Shown here: piece by piece, positions 27,580 to 36,657 of the stretch
How the letters are laid out: every line of letters begins with the position of its first letter
Numbering within the stretch: the first letter of the stretch is position 1
DNA from: Streptomyces parvus
Lineage (GTDB): Bacteria > Actinomycetota > Actinomycetes > Streptomycetales > Streptomycetaceae
Direction: 5' to 3'
Length of the DNA stretch: 64,000 nucleotides
NCBI RefSeq assembly: GCF_014648875.1
Contig: NZ_BMRY01000003.1
Location: 124,001-188,000, forward strand
Made by a program: the position numbers and the translations under genes
The notes under the pieces: generated by a model
What the model was told of the DNA's origin: nothing
What the model saw: only the letters and a program-made list of their open reading frames with translations
Database searches by the model: none

Positions 27580-28871
27580 ACGGCCTCGACGCGGCTGACC
27601 ACGTGGTGCTCGCGTTCCCTGCGGGCCGCCCGGCGGCGCAGCCGCAGGATCTGGGCGACGCCGAACGCCTCCAGGACGAAGACCGAGGCGAACGCGACAC
27701 GGTAGTTGTCACCCGTGGCGTCCAGCAGGACCCCGACGGCCAGCAGGGTGGTCATCGAGGCGACGAAGCCGCCCATGTTGACGATGCCGGAGGCGGTGCC
27801 CTGGCGCTCGGGCGGGTTGGCCGGGCGGGCGAAGTCGAAACCGACCATCGAGGCCGGGCCGCAGGCGCCCAGCACCAGGCACAGGACGATCAGCAGCCAC
27901 ATCGGCGTGTGGTCGGCCGGGTAGAAGATCGCGGACGCCCAGAGCAGGGCCGTCGTCGCCACCGTGCCGAGCGCGATCGGGGTCCGCGCCTCGTGGTGAC
28001 GGGCGATGATCTGCCCGTAGACGAGCCCCACCACCATGTTGGACAGCACCACCAGGGTGAGCAGCGAGCCCGCCGTGCCCCGGCTCAGCTCCTGCGCCTC
28101 GACCAGGAACGGCATCCCCCACAGCAGCAGGAACACCATCGCCGGGAACTGGGTGGTGAAGTGCACCCACATCCCGAGCCGGGTCCCCGGCTCCCGCCAG
28201 GCTGCGGCGATCTGCCGGCGGACGTACGCGGCCCCGGCGTGCTCGGCGGGCGGCGGCTCATGGCCCTCGGGGTGGTCCTTCAGGAACAGCAGCAGGAGCA
28301 CGAGCACCACCACGCCCGCCAGCGAACTGCCGACGAACGTCGTGGTCCAGCCGTAGCTGTGCAGCGCCCGCGCGATGAACAGCGTCGAGACGAGGTTGCC
28401 CGCCATCCCGAACAGCGCGGCGACCTGCCCGATCAGCGGTCCGCGCCGGGCCGGGAACCAGCGGCTGCCGAGCCGGAGCACACTGATGAACGTCATCGCG
28501 TCGCCGCAGCCGAGCAGGGCGCGTGCGGCCAGCGCCATCCCGTACGAGGGGGAGAGCGCGAAGCCGAGCTGCCCGACGGTGAACAGCACGACCCCGATGG
28601 TGAGGACCTTCTTGGTGCCGAGCCGGTCGACCATCAGCCCCACGGGTATCTGCATGCCCGCGTAGACCAGGAGCTGGAGAATCGAGAACGTGGAGAGCGC
28701 CGAGGCGTTGACGTCGAACCGGTCGGCGGCGTCGAGTCCGGCGACGCCCAGGCTCGTACGGAAGATGATCGCGACGAAGTAGACGGCGACGCCGATGCCC
28801 CAGACCCAGGCGGCACGCCGGCCGCCGGGCGGGTCACCGGGCAGCGGGAGCGTGGGGGCGGCCGAGCTCAC
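27564..28871 (-). CDS. MFS transporter
   Basis: 435 residues, twelve predicted membrane helices. The loop 2-3 motif appears as GLMVDRLGTKKVL (about residues 80-92). A Gly/Asp helix follows (LLGCGDAMTFI). The central loop (EGHEPPPAEHAG) divides the two halves. The GTG start at 28871 overlaps the stop codon of the GntR gene by 4 bp, so the two are co-translated. The substrate is unknown; NNP/OPA-type transporters with this kind of start often move organic acids or sugar acids, consistent with an FCD-type regulator. Confidence 0.9.
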   Translation of the reverse strand: MSSAAPTLPLPGDPPGGRRAAWVWGIGVAVYFVAIIFRTSLGVAGLDAADRFDVNASALSTFSILQLLVYAGMQIPVGLMVDRLGTKKVLTIGVVLFTVGQLGFALSPSYGMALAARALLGCGDAMTFISVLRLGSRWFPARRGPLIGQVAALFGMAGNLVSTLFIARALHSYGWTTTFVGSSLAGVVVLVLLLLFLKDHPEGHEPPPAEHAGAAYVRRQIAAAWREPGTRLGMWVHFTTQFPAMVFLLLWGMPFLVEAQELSRGTAGSLLTLVVLSNMVVGLVYGQIIARHHEARTPIALGTVATTALLWASAIFYPADHTPMWLLIVLCLVLGACGPASMVGFDFARPANPPERQGTASGIVNMGGFVASMTTLLAVGVLLDATGDNYRVAFASVFVLEAFGVAQILRLRRRAARREREHHVVSRVEAVHVPA

Positions 28872-29554
28872 CGGTCCTCACCCCGCACCAGCTCCCGCAC
28901 CCGGCCGACATGGCGGCGCACGACGAGGGCCGCCCCGTCGGCGTCACCGGCCCGGATCGCCTCCAGCAGCTCACCGTGCTCGGTGATGTTGGCCTCGATC
29001 CTCCCCGGATGCGCCTCCATCACCGCGACGCCCATGCGCAGCTGACGGTCGCGCAGCTGGTCGTAGAGGCGCGAGAGGATCTCGTTGCCCGCGTGCTTCA
29101 CGATCTCGGCGTGGAAACAGCGGTCCGTGACGGCCACCGCCGCCAGATCGCCGGCCTCCGCCAGCTGCCGCTGCTCCTCCAGAAGCTGTTCCAGGCGCTC
29201 GATCAGCCGCGGGGAGGCAGGCACCGCCTTGCGCGCCGCGAACTCCTCGACCAGCAGCCTGGTCTCCACCACGTCCTTGATCTCCTGCGCGGAGACGGCG
29301 AGGACGAGCGCACCCTTCTTCGGGTAGAGCTTGATCAGCCCTTCGACCTCCAGCCGCAGCAGCGCCTCGCGCACCGGCGTCCGCGAGACCCCGACCGCAT
29401 CCGCCAGATCCCCCTCGGTGAGCAGCGTCCCGCCCTCGTAACGCCGGTCCAGGACCGCTTCCTTGATGTGCGTGTAGACCCGCTCGGCGGCGGGCGGGCG
29501 CTTGAGGGAGGAGGACGTGGACCGTACGGGGGCGGAGGAGGGCGCGGCAGGCAT
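28868..29554 (-). CDS. GntR-family regulator, FCD subclass
   Basis: 228 residues. The winged helix (about 20-85) has RVYTHIKEAVLDRRYEGGTLLTEGDLADAVGVSRTPVREALLRLE. The C-terminal FCD domain (about 95-220) has metal-type ligands in DRCFHAEIVKHAG and TEHGELLEAIRAGD, typical of regulators binding organic acids through a metal. Coupled to the MFS gene (GTGA), so it likely controls its own operon in response to the transported acid. ATG 29554 has no Shine-Dalgarno; TATGCT lies 6 nt upstream, suggesting a leaderless mRNA. Confidence 0.92.
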   Translation of the reverse strand: MPAAPSSAPVRSTSSSLKRPPAAERVYTHIKEAVLDRRYEGGTLLTEGDLADAVGVSRTPVREALLRLEVEGLIKLYPKKGALVLAVSAQEIKDVVETRLLVEEFAARKAVPASPRLIERLEQLLEEQRQLAEAGDLAAVAVTDRCFHAEIVKHAGNEILSRLYDQLRDRQLRMGVAVMEAHPGRIEANITEHGELLEAIRAGDADGAALVVRRHVGRVRELVRGEDR

Positions 29555-29560
29555 GCGCAC

Positions 29561-29582
29561 AGCATAGATACAACATGCACGC
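29561..29582 (-). promoter_or_regulatory. Probable -10 and operator of the GntR operon
   Basis: On the minus strand GCATGTTGTATCTATGC is a palindrome-like, unusually AT-rich stretch (GCAT...ATGC arms) ending in TATGCT 6 nt before the ATG. A GntR autoregulatory site is likely. Confidence 0.4.
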
Positions 29583-29816
29583 ATGGGGGCCGGCGTCCGG
29601 ATCCTGGACCTCTGCCAGGCCCGAAGAGCCGGATACAGTTCAGGCCTTCCTGAATTCGACTGCGGCCTGGTCGTCACCTCGCCGGACGGCCGTCGCACGC
29701 GCTACGAGCTGGCTGACGAACGCCTCGGCACCGCACTGGACGACCTGCGCTCCGCGGTAGTGGCCGTCGAGACCGACCGCACCTGCCCCGACGCCGAGAC
29801 GCGAGGGTGCTGCTGA
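29583..29816 (+). pseudogene. Remnant of an ArsR/SmtB-family regulator
   Basis: An open frame of 77 codons with no Shine-Dalgarno. From about residue 24 it reads FDCGLVVTSPDGRRTRYELA and then a helix and a Cys-rich tail (CPDAETRGCC). This looks like the C-terminal wing and dimer helix of ArsR-type metal sensors that accompany cation-efflux genes. The helix-turn-helix is missing, replaced by unrelated codons. The stop overlaps the start of the efflux gene (TGATG). I infer a 5' deletion; a functional microprotein is the alternative. Confidence 0.5.
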
Positions 29817-30490
29817 TGACCACGCTCTCCCTCGGCCCCACCCCGGCCCGCCGGGACGCGCTCGCCCGCCGCATACGGCTGCTGGTCGCCGCCACCATCG
29901 CCTACAACGTCATCGAGGCGGTCGTCGCCCTCACCGCCGGAACGCTCGCCTCCTCCAGCGCGCTGATCGGCTTCGGCCTGGACTCCGTCATCGAGGTCTC
30001 CTCCGCCGCCGCGGTCGCCTGGCAGTTCTCCGCCCGCGAGCACGCGGTGCGCGAGGCCCGGGAGCGGACCGCCCTGCGGATCATCGCCGCGTCGTTCCTC
30101 GCCCTCGCCGCATACGTCGCCGTCGACGCTGTCCGCGCGCTGACCGGCACCGGCGAGGCCGAGCCCTCCCCGCTCGGCATCGTCATCGCCGCGCTCTCGC
30201 TGGCGATCATGCCGTTCCTGTCGGCCGCCCAGCGGCGCGCGGGCCGCGAGATCGGCTCCGCGTCCGCCGTCGCCGACTCGAAGCAGACCCTGCTGTGCAC
30301 GTACCTCTCCGCCGTCCTGCTCGTCGGCCTGATCCTCAACGCCGCGTTCGGCTGGTCCTGGGCGGACCCGGTCGCTGCCCTCACCATCGCCGGCATCGCG
30401 GTCAAGGAGGGCCGCGAGGCATGGCGCGGCAAGGGCTGCTGCGCGCCGGCGGCCGGGAGTCAAGCCTGCGCAAAATCACCCGTTCGGTAA
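29816..30490 (+). CDS. Cation diffusion facilitator-type transporter
   Basis: 224 residues, six membrane helices. ATG 29816 overlaps the previous stop (TGATG), so it depends on translational coupling. Helix 2 carries the metal-site acidic residue in GFGLDSVIEVSSA. A second motif is AVADSKQTLLCTYLS, followed by NAAFGWSWADPVAAL with Asp. The C-terminal tail is short and Cys-containing (CCAPAAGSQACAK). No long C-terminal dimer domain, so this is the short actinobacterial type. Probable Zn2+ or related metal export; metal identity is inferred only. Confidence 0.88.
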   Translation: MTTLSLGPTPARRDALARRIRLLVAATIAYNVIEAVVALTAGTLASSSALIGFGLDSVIEVSSAAAVAWQFSAREHAVREARERTALRIIAASFLALAAYVAVDAVRALTGTGEAEPSPLGIVIAALSLAIMPFLSAAQRRAGREIGSASAVADSKQTLLCTYLSAVLLVGLILNAAFGWSWADPVAALTIAGIAVKEGREAWRGKGCCAPAAGSQACAKSPVR

Positions 30491-30574
30491 CACATCCATT
30501 TCCCCTCGCCAGGAGTCTCACCTGCGAGCGGCACCCTTATGTAGCCGCGCATCAGGGGCATTTGGAGCGTTCAG

Positions 30575-31474
30575 TTGAAAATCGGCATCAAGTACGTCAA
30601 TCGCGTCTCCGTCACGGCCACCGTGACGCTCACCGCCGGTGCGGTGCTCGCGGGCAGCGCCTTCGCCTCCACGGCACACGCCGCCACGCCGCCGGCTCCG
30701 AAGATCGTCGCCAAGGGCGGCTTCCTGATGAACGACGGCACCGGGAAGACCCTCTTCACCAAGTCCGCGGACACCCGCCGGGCCACCGGTTCGACCACGA
30801 AGATCATGACGGCGCTGGTCGTCCTGTCCCAGAAGAACGTGAACCTGAAGTCCAAGGTCACGATCCAGAAGGCGTACAGCGACTACATCGTCTCGAAGAA
30901 CGCCTCGTCCGCCCGGCTCATCGTCGGCGACAAGGTGACGGTGGGCCAGCTCCTCTACGGTCTGATGCTCCCCTCCGGCTGCGACGCCGCGTACGCCTTG
31001 GCCGACAAGTTCGGCTCCGGCTCGACCCGTGCCGCGCGGGTGAAGTCGTTCATCGGCAAGATGAACTCCACGGCGAAGAGCCTCAAGTTGAAGAACACCC
31101 GATTCGACTCGTTCGACGGCATCGGGAACGGCAACAACTACTCGACCCCCCGTGATCTGACGAAGATCGCGAGCAAGGCGATGAAGAGCTCCACGTTCCG
31201 CTCAATCGTCAAGACCAAGTCGACGAAGCAGAAGGTGACCACCAAGAACGGTGGCTACCGCTACATGTCGTGGACCAACACCAACAAGCTGCTCGGCAGT
31301 TACAGCGGCGCGACCGGCGTCAAGACCGGCTCAGGACCGACCGCCAAGTACTGCCTGGTCTTCGCGGCGACCCGCAAGGGCAAGACGGTCATCGGCACGG
31401 TGCTCACGTCGACCTCCGAGGCGAACCGCACCGCCGACGCGAAGAAGATGATGGACTACGGGTTCAAGAAGTAG
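30575..31474 (+). CDS. D-alanyl-D-alanine carboxypeptidase (S11, K15-like), copy 1
   Basis: 299 residues, TTG start with GGAG at 7 nt. Signal peptide to about residue 36 (ending THAAT). Penicillin-binding motifs: Ser73-Thr-Thr-Lys76 (SxxK), Ser134-Gly-Cys136 (the SGC variant of SxN, as in the Streptomyces K15 enzyme), Lys250-Thr-Gly252 (KTG). It trims or cross-links peptidoglycan stem peptides outside the membrane. Rich in Lys compared with copy 2. Copy 2 lies 189 bp downstream with the same type of start site. Confidence 0.93.
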   Translation: MKIGIKYVNRVSVTATVTLTAGAVLAGSAFASTAHAATPPAPKIVAKGGFLMNDGTGKTLFTKSADTRRATGSTTKIMTALVVLSQKNVNLKSKVTIQKAYSDYIVSKNASSARLIVGDKVTVGQLLYGLMLPSGCDAAYALADKFGSGSTRAARVKSFIGKMNSTAKSLKLKNTRFDSFDGIGNGNNYSTPRDLTKIASKAMKSSTFRSIVKTKSTKQKVTTKNGGYRYMSWTNTNKLLGSYSGATGVKTGSGPTAKYCLVFAATRKGKTVIGTVLTSTSEANRTADAKKMMDYGFKK

Positions 31475-31663
31475 GGCCTCCGACCCGGACAGGCGAGAAG
31501 GCCGGTGGTCCCGCGCGGTCGCCGTGCGGGCCCACGCATCAGGGGTTCACAGCCGGATTCTTTGCCCTGGCTGCGTACATCCTTGCGGGCCGGTCATGAG
31601 TCTCGTATCGGGGGCTTTCCATCTGGCCGGTCCCTCAATGCATTCGCGAAATCGGAGCGTTCA

Positions 31664-32638
31664 TTGATATCGAGCCACAAGACCCGCCCCGAGGCCGGTC
31701 ACAAGGTCCGCGGCAAGCGCCTGCGTAACTCTGTCGTCGCAGCCGTCGTATCCGGTGGCGTGATGCTCGGGGTCATGCCCCTCGCGTCGCCTGCCCAGGC
31801 CGCTGCCGCCCTGCCGACGCTCAGCGCCAAGGGCGCGTTCCTGCAGGACCGGGCGACCGGCGCCAAGAAGTACGGCAAGGCCGCCGACATCAAGCGGCAG
31901 ATGGCCAGCACCACCAAGGTCATGACCGCCGCCGTGGTCCTCAACACCCCCGGCGTCGATCTGTCCCGCAAGGTGACCATCTCGCAGGCCTACCGCGACT
32001 ACGTCACGGCCCAGGGCGCCAGCACGGCGGATCTGCGGACCGGCGACAAGGCGACGGTCCGTCAGCTGCTGCACGCCCTGATGCTTCCGTCCGGCTGCGA
32101 CGCGGCGTACGCGCTCGCCGACACCTTCGGCGTGGGCTCCACCCGGGCCGCCCGGACCAAGCAGTTCATCGGCCAGATGAACGCCAAGGCCGCATCGCTC
32201 GGGATGACCAACACCAAGTTCGACTCGTTCGACGGCATTTCGGCGGCCGGGAACAACTACTCGACCCCGCGCGACCTCGCGCAGCTCGCCAGCTACGCGA
32301 TGCGGGGCTCGACCCTGCGCGGCATCATGAGCACCACCAAGTACGTGGCCCCCATGACGACCAGCACCGGCGGGACCCGCACGTACACCTGGTACAACAC
32401 CAACCAGCTGCTCGGCTCCTACAGCGGCGCCGTCGGCATCAAGACCGGCACCGGCACTGCGGCGGGTCCCTGCCTCATCTTCGCCGCCACCCGGGGCGAC
32501 AAGACGTACGTCGGCGTCATCCTGAATGGCACCGACCGCTACAACGACGCGGCCAAGCTGCTCGACCACTACTACGGTTCCAGCACCGCGTCGACCATGA
32601 AGCTGCGCACGCTGCCCCAGGGCGCACAGCGCGACTGA
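31664..32638 (+). CDS. D-alanyl-D-alanine carboxypeptidase (S11, K15-like), copy 2
   Basis: 324 residues from TTG 31664 with GGAG at 6 nt, the same leader (GGAGCGTTCA) as copy 1. A long N-terminal basic region precedes a signal peptide ending near ASPAQAAAA. Motifs are Ser82-Thr-Thr-Lys85, PSGCDAAYAL with SGC, and IKTGTGTAAG with KTG. Shared stretches such as DSFDGI and NYSTPRDL with copy 1 mark a tandem duplication. A perfect 17-bp hairpin ends the unit. Confidence 0.93.
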   Translation: MISSHKTRPEAGHKVRGKRLRNSVVAAVVSGGVMLGVMPLASPAQAAAALPTLSAKGAFLQDRATGAKKYGKAADIKRQMASTTKVMTAAVVLNTPGVDLSRKVTISQAYRDYVTAQGASTADLRTGDKATVRQLLHALMLPSGCDAAYALADTFGVGSTRAARTKQFIGQMNAKAASLGMTNTKFDSFDGISAAGNNYSTPRDLAQLASYAMRGSTLRGIMSTTKYVAPMTTSTGGTRTYTWYNTNQLLGSYSGAVGIKTGTGTAAGPCLIFAATRGDKTYVGVILNGTDRYNDAAKLLDHYYGSSTASTMKLRTLPQGAQRD

Positions 32639-32656
32639 ACCGGCACCGGGCGTGAC

Positions 32657-32693
32657 AGAAGGGTGCGGCCACCGCCGGTGGCCGCACCCTTCT
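32657..32693. terminator. Strong bidirectional terminator
   Basis: Perfect 17-bp stem (AGAAGGGTGCGGCCACC paired with its complement) and a 3-base loop, between the carboxypeptidase gene and the convergent bkd operon. Confidence 0.92.
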
Positions 32694-32705
32694 TCCGTTC
32701 GTCGA

Positions 32706-34154
32706 TCAGGCCCAGGTGATGAGCCGCTTCGGCTGCTCCAGGATCGCCGCCACATCGGCCAGCACCTTGGAGCCCAGCTCGCCGTCGACCAGACGGTGGT
32801 CGAACGACAGGGCCAGCGTGGTGACCTGACGCGGCTTCACCTTGCCCTTGTGGACCCACGGCTGGAGCTTGATCGCACCGACCGCCAGGATCGCGGACTC
32901 GCCCGGGTTGAGGATCGGCGTACCGGTGTCGACGCCGAAGACGCCGACGTTGGTGATGGTCACCGTGCCGCCGGCCATCGCCGCCGGGGACGTCTTGCCG
33001 TCCCGGGCCGTGGTGACCAGCTCGCCCAGCGCCTCCGCGAGCTGCGGCAGCGTCTTGTCGTGCGCGTCCTTGATGTTCGGCACGATCAGACCGCGCGGGG
33101 TGGCCGCCGCGATGCCCAGGTTGACGTAGTGCTTCTGCACGATCTCCTGGTTGGCCTCGTCCCAGGCGGCGTTGACCTCGGGGTTCCGCTTGATCGCGAC
33201 GAGGAGGGCCTTGGCGATGACGAGCAGCGGGTTGACCCGCACCCCCGCCATGTCCTTGTCCTCCTTGAGCTCGGCCACGAGCTTCATCGTGCGCGTCACG
33301 TCGACCGTGACGAACTCGGTGACGTGCGGAGCGGTGAAGGCCGAACCGACCATCGCCTGCGCGATCGCCTTGCGCACGCCCTTGACCGGGATACGGGTCT
33401 CGCGGGCGGAGTCGGAGGCCACCGCAGGGGCCTCGGCGACCGCCGGCGCGGGGGCCACCGGGGACGCGACGGCCGCGGGAGCCTCGGGAGCGGCCGGGGC
33501 CGCCGCCGCGTGGACGTCCTCGCGGGTGATGATGCCGTCCTTGCCGGTCGGCACCACCGTCGCCAGGTCGATGCCCAGGTCCTTGGCCAGCTTGCGGACC
33601 GGGGGCTTGGCGAGCGGACGGCCGCCCTGGACGGGAACAGCCGGGGCCGGAGTCGGCGCGGCTGGCGCCCCGTGCCCGTTCAGCTCGGCCTGCACCGCCG
33701 CCGCGACGGCGGCGGCCTCGGGAGCGGCGGCCGCACCCTTGCGCGGGCGGCGCTTGGTGGAGGACTCGGCGACCCCGTAGCCCACCAGGACCGGCGTACG
33801 GCCCTTCGGCTCGGCTTCCGCCTCGGGCTCCGCGGCCGGCTCCTGGACCGGAGCGGCGGCGGCCGGGGCGGGCGCGTCGCCGCTGCCCGGGGCCACGTCG
33901 ATCGCGATGATCACCTGGCCGACGTCGACGGTCGTGCCCTCGGGGAAGCGCAGCTCGTGCACCACCCCGTCGAACGGGATCGGCAGCTCGACGGCCGCCT
34001 TCGCGGTCTCGACCTCGCACACGACCTGGCCGTCGGTGACGGTGTCGCCGGGCTGGACGAACCACTTGAGGATCTCGGCCTCGGTCAGTCCTTCGCCCAC
34101 GTCGGGCATCTTGAACTCACGGAAGCGAGCAGACGTTTCGGTCATCGTCGTCAC
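32706..34154 (-). CDS. bkdC: Branched-chain keto acid dehydrogenase E2, copy 1
   Basis: 482 residues, GTG start with GAGGAG upstream. N-terminal lipoyl domain with the lipoylation Lys in VETAKAAVEL (about residue 53). An Ala/Pro linker leads to the E1/E3-binding domain (RPLAKPPVRKLAKDLGIDL). The C-terminal acyltransferase ends with SFDHRLVDGELG, the catalytic HxxxDG. It moves branched acyl groups to CoA, supplying branched-chain acyl-CoA starters for fatty acids and polyketides and catabolising Val, Leu and Ile. Last gene of bkdA-bkdB-bkdC; the E3 gene is not in the window. Confidence 0.95.
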   Translation of the reverse strand: MTTMTETSARFREFKMPDVGEGLTEAEILKWFVQPGDTVTDGQVVCEVETAKAAVELPIPFDGVVHELRFPEGTTVDVGQVIIAIDVAPGSGDAPAPAAAAPVQEPAAEPEAEAEPKGRTPVLVGYGVAESSTKRRPRKGAAAAPEAAAVAAAVQAELNGHGAPAAPTPAPAVPVQGGRPLAKPPVRKLAKDLGIDLATVVPTGKDGIITREDVHAAAAPAAPEAPAAVASPVAPAPAVAEAPAVASDSARETRIPVKGVRKAIAQAMVGSAFTAPHVTEFVTVDVTRTMKLVAELKEDKDMAGVRVNPLLVIAKALLVAIKRNPEVNAAWDEANQEIVQKHYVNLGIAAATPRGLIVPNIKDAHDKTLPQLAEALGELVTTARDGKTSPAAMAGGTVTITNVGVFGVDTGTPILNPGESAILAVGAIKLQPWVHKGKVKPRQVTTLALSFDHRLVDGELGSKVLADVAAILEQPKRLITWA

Positions 34155-34165
34155 GAACCCTCTCC

Positions 34166-35146
34166 TCAGAACGCCAGCGAGCGGTCGACGGCGTCGAGCA
34201 CCCGGTCCAGGCCGGGCAGGTACTCGTCCTCCAGCCGGGCCGGCGGGTAGGGGACGTGATAGCCGCCGACCCGCAGCACAGGGGCTTCGAGGTGGTAGAA
34301 GCAGCGCTCGGTGATCCGGGCGGCGATCTCCGCGCCGGAACCGTAGAAGACGGGCGCCTCGTGGACGACCACGACCCGGCCCGTCTTCTCCGCCGACTTC
34401 TGGATGGCGTCGAAGTCGATCGGGGCCATCGAGCGCAGGTCCAGGACCTCGACCGACTTGCCCTCCTCCTGGGCGGCCGCGGCCGCCTCCAGGCAGACCT
34501 TGACCATCGGCCCGTACGCGACGAGCGTGAGGTCACTGCCCTCACGGGCCGTGACGGCCCTGTGCAGCGGACCGGGAATGGACTCGGTGTCGACCTCGCC
34601 CTTGTCCCAGTAACGCCGCTTCGGCTCGAAGAAGATCACCGGGTCGTCGCTCTGAACGGCCTGCTGCATCATCCAGTACGCATCGCTCGCGTTGGACGGC
34701 GAGACCACCTTCAGACCCGCCACATGCGCGAAGAGCGCCTCGGGGGACTCGCTGTGGTGCTCGACCGCGCCGATGCCACCGCCGTACGGAATACGCACGA
34801 CGACGGGCAGCTTGACCTTGCCGAGCGCACGGGCGTGCATCTTGGCGAGCTGCGTGACGATCTGGTCGTACGCGGGGAAGACGAAACCGTCGAACTGGAT
34901 CTCGACGATGGGGCGGTAGCCGCGCAGGGCCAGACCGATGGCCGTGCCGACGATGCCGGACTCGGCGAGCGGGGTGTCGATCACCCGCTCCTCGCCGAAG
35001 TCCTTCTGGAGCCCGTCGGTGATCCGGAAGACACCGCCGAGCTTGCCCACGTCCTCACCCATGATGAGGACCTTGGGGTCGGTGTCGAGGGCGAGGCGGA
35101 GCGACTCGTTGAGCGCTTTCGCGATGGACATCTTTTCCACGGCCAT
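34166..35146 (-). CDS. bkdB: Branched-chain keto acid dehydrogenase E1 beta, copy 1
   Basis: 326 residues from ATG 35146, 2 bp after the E1-alpha stop. Transketolase-type beta fold: [18 protein letters not shown] near residues 27-44, [19 protein letters not shown], and FFEPKRRYW. With E1 alpha it forms the thiamine-diphosphate-dependent heterotetramer that decarboxylates the branched-chain 2-oxo acids. The C-terminal [20 protein letters not shown] is shared almost exactly with the second copy at 55229. Middle gene of the operon. Confidence 0.96.
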   Translation of the reverse strand: MAVEKMSIAKALNESLRLALDTDPKVLIMGEDVGKLGGVFRITDGLQKDFGEERVIDTPLAESGIVGTAIGLALRGYRPIVEIQFDGFVFPAYDQIVTQLAKMHARALGKVKLPVVVRIPYGGGIGAVEHHSESPEALFAHVAGLKVVSPSNASDAYWMMQQAVQSDDPVIFFEPKRRYWDKGEVDTESIPGPLHRAVTAREGSDLTLVAYGPMVKVCLEAAAAAQEEGKSVEVLDLRSMAPIDFDAIQKSAEKTGRVVVVHEAPVFYGSGAEIAARITERCFYHLEAPVLRVGGYHVPYPPARLEDEYLPGLDRVLDAVDRSLAF

Positions 35147-35148
35147 GG

Positions 35149-36309
35149 CTACTTGCCCTCCTCGGCAGAGTCGGCGAACGATGCCTGGTAGGCGGCGAAC
35201 TGGGCCCGCTCCTCGTCCACGAGGGAGTTCCCGTCGGCGTAGGCGTGCTCGAACAGGGCCATCGGCTCCGGATCGGGCATCGCGCGTACCGCTTCCCGTA
35301 CCCGCTTGCCGAGGGTCTCGCTCTCCTCGTCCAGGGCAGTGAAGAACGCCTCGTCGGCGTGGCCGGACTTCTCCAGGTACGTCCGCAGCCGCAGGATCGG
35401 GTCCTTGGCCTCCCACGCGGCCCGCTCCTCGTCGGCCCGGTACTTCGTCGGGTCGTCGGAGGTGGTGTGGGCGCCCATGCGGTACGTGAACGCCTCGACG
35501 AGGGTCGGGCCCTCGCCGCGACGGGCCCGCTCCAGCGCGGAGCGGGTGACGGCGAGACAGGCGAGGACGTCGTTGCCGTCGACGCGGACGCCGGGGAAGC
35601 CGAAGCCCTGGGCGCGCTGGTAGAGCGGCACGCGGGTCTGGCGCTCGGTGGGCTCGGAGATGGCCCACTGGTTGTTCTGGCAGAAGAAGACGACCGGGGC
35701 GTTGTAGACCGCGGAGAAGGTGAACGACTCGGCGACGTCTCCCTGGCTGGAGGCGCCGTCACCGAAGTACGCGATCACGGCGGAGTCCGCACCGTCCTTG
35801 GCGACGCCCATGGCGTAGCCGGTGGCGTGCAGCGTCTGCGAGCCGATGACGATCGTGTACAGGTGGAAGTTGTTGCTGTTCGGGTCCCAGCCGCCGTGGT
35901 TCACGCCGCGGAACATGCCGAGCAGGTTGGTCGGGTCGACGCCGCGGCACCAGGCGACGCCGTGCTCCCGGTAGGTCGGGAAGACGTAGTCGTCGTCGCG
36001 CAGGGCGCGGCCACTGCCGATCTGGGCGGCCTCCTGGCCGAGCAGCGAGGCCCACAGGCCCAGCTCGCCCTGACGCTGGAGGGCGGTCGCCTCGGCGTCG
36101 AAGCGGCGCGTGAGGACCATGTCCCGGTACAGGCCGCGCAGCTCTTCCGCGCTCAGGTCGATGCTGTAGTCCGGGTGCTCGACGCGCTCGCCCTCGGGCG
36201 TCAGCAGCTGTACGAGCTGGGGCTCGGCGCTCTGCGGCTTCTTCGCGGCGCTGGTCCGCTTGCTGGCGCGTCGCGGTTTACGCGCGGCGGCAGTGCTCTC
36301 CACGGTCAC
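35149..36309 (-). CDS. bkdA: Branched-chain keto acid dehydrogenase E1 alpha, copy 1
   Basis: 386 residues from GTG 36309, with GGAGGA upstream. A basic N-terminal tail ([17 protein letters not shown]) precedes the fold. The thiamine-diphosphate motif is [12 protein letters not shown]...QNN (about residues 173-205). First gene of the operon bkdA-bkdB-bkdC. It starts the decarboxylation step. The Lys/Ala-rich tail is absent from the second copy, an easy mark to tell them apart. A 348-bp gap separates it from the divergent DosR-like regulator. Confidence 0.96.
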   Translation of the reverse strand: MTVESTAAARKPRRASKRTSAAKKPQSAEPQLVQLLTPEGERVEHPDYSIDLSAEELRGLYRDMVLTRRFDAEATALQRQGELGLWASLLGQEAAQIGSGRALRDDDYVFPTYREHGVAWCRGVDPTNLLGMFRGVNHGGWDPNSNNFHLYTIVIGSQTLHATGYAMGVAKDGADSAVIAYFGDGASSQGDVAESFTFSAVYNAPVVFFCQNNQWAISEPTERQTRVPLYQRAQGFGFPGVRVDGNDVLACLAVTRSALERARRGEGPTLVEAFTYRMGAHTTSDDPTKYRADEERAAWEAKDPILRLRTYLEKSGHADEAFFTALDEESETLGKRVREAVRAMPDPEPMALFEHAYADGNSLVDEERAQFAAYQASFADSAEEGK

Positions 36310-36657
36310 GTGCGTGCTCCTCCGTCGGTCCGGCCCCCGGGGTCCGCCGGGAACCAGTGCGGCTCGCCTGAGTCCGGAGCCGTGCACGGGGTGGGTGCCG
36401 GTCGGGCCGGGATCAGGCGTGACAGGTGCCCCGGCGAGCGCCCTGTCATAGGCACGTTACCCAGTGCATCGCATAACTGCGAAACCCTCTCTGACCTGCG
36501 TTTTTGCTTGGATTTCCAAGTAAATCGAGAAAACCGCGAAGCACTGCTGGTCAGGGCACTGGAAACAGCCTTGCAGGCCGCCGGAACAACGGCACGTTAT
36601 CCCGCGGATCAGCGCCAGGGAAGAGCGGAGGGGAAGGGAGTATGTGAGACTGCGGTC
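36310..36657. other. Divergent promoter region, bkd operon 1 / DosR-like regulator
   Basis: 348 bp with no gene. The right half (about 36470-36600) is clearly richer in A/T than its surroundings and holds the palindrome CTTGGATTTCCAAG. I see no RNA gene or clear terminator here. It must carry promoters for both flanking genes. Confidence 0.7.
36507..36520. promoter_or_regulatory. Palindrome CTTGGATTTCCAAG
   Basis: 6-bp perfect arms with a 2-bp spacer, in the AT-rich part of the divergent region, about 140 bp upstream of the DosR-like start. A regulator site is likely; which regulator is unknown. Confidence 0.4.

Noticed and set aside
36507..36520. CTTGGATTTCCAAG as a DosR box
   Set aside because: It does not match the GGGACT core. 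It is kept only as an unassigned palindrome.
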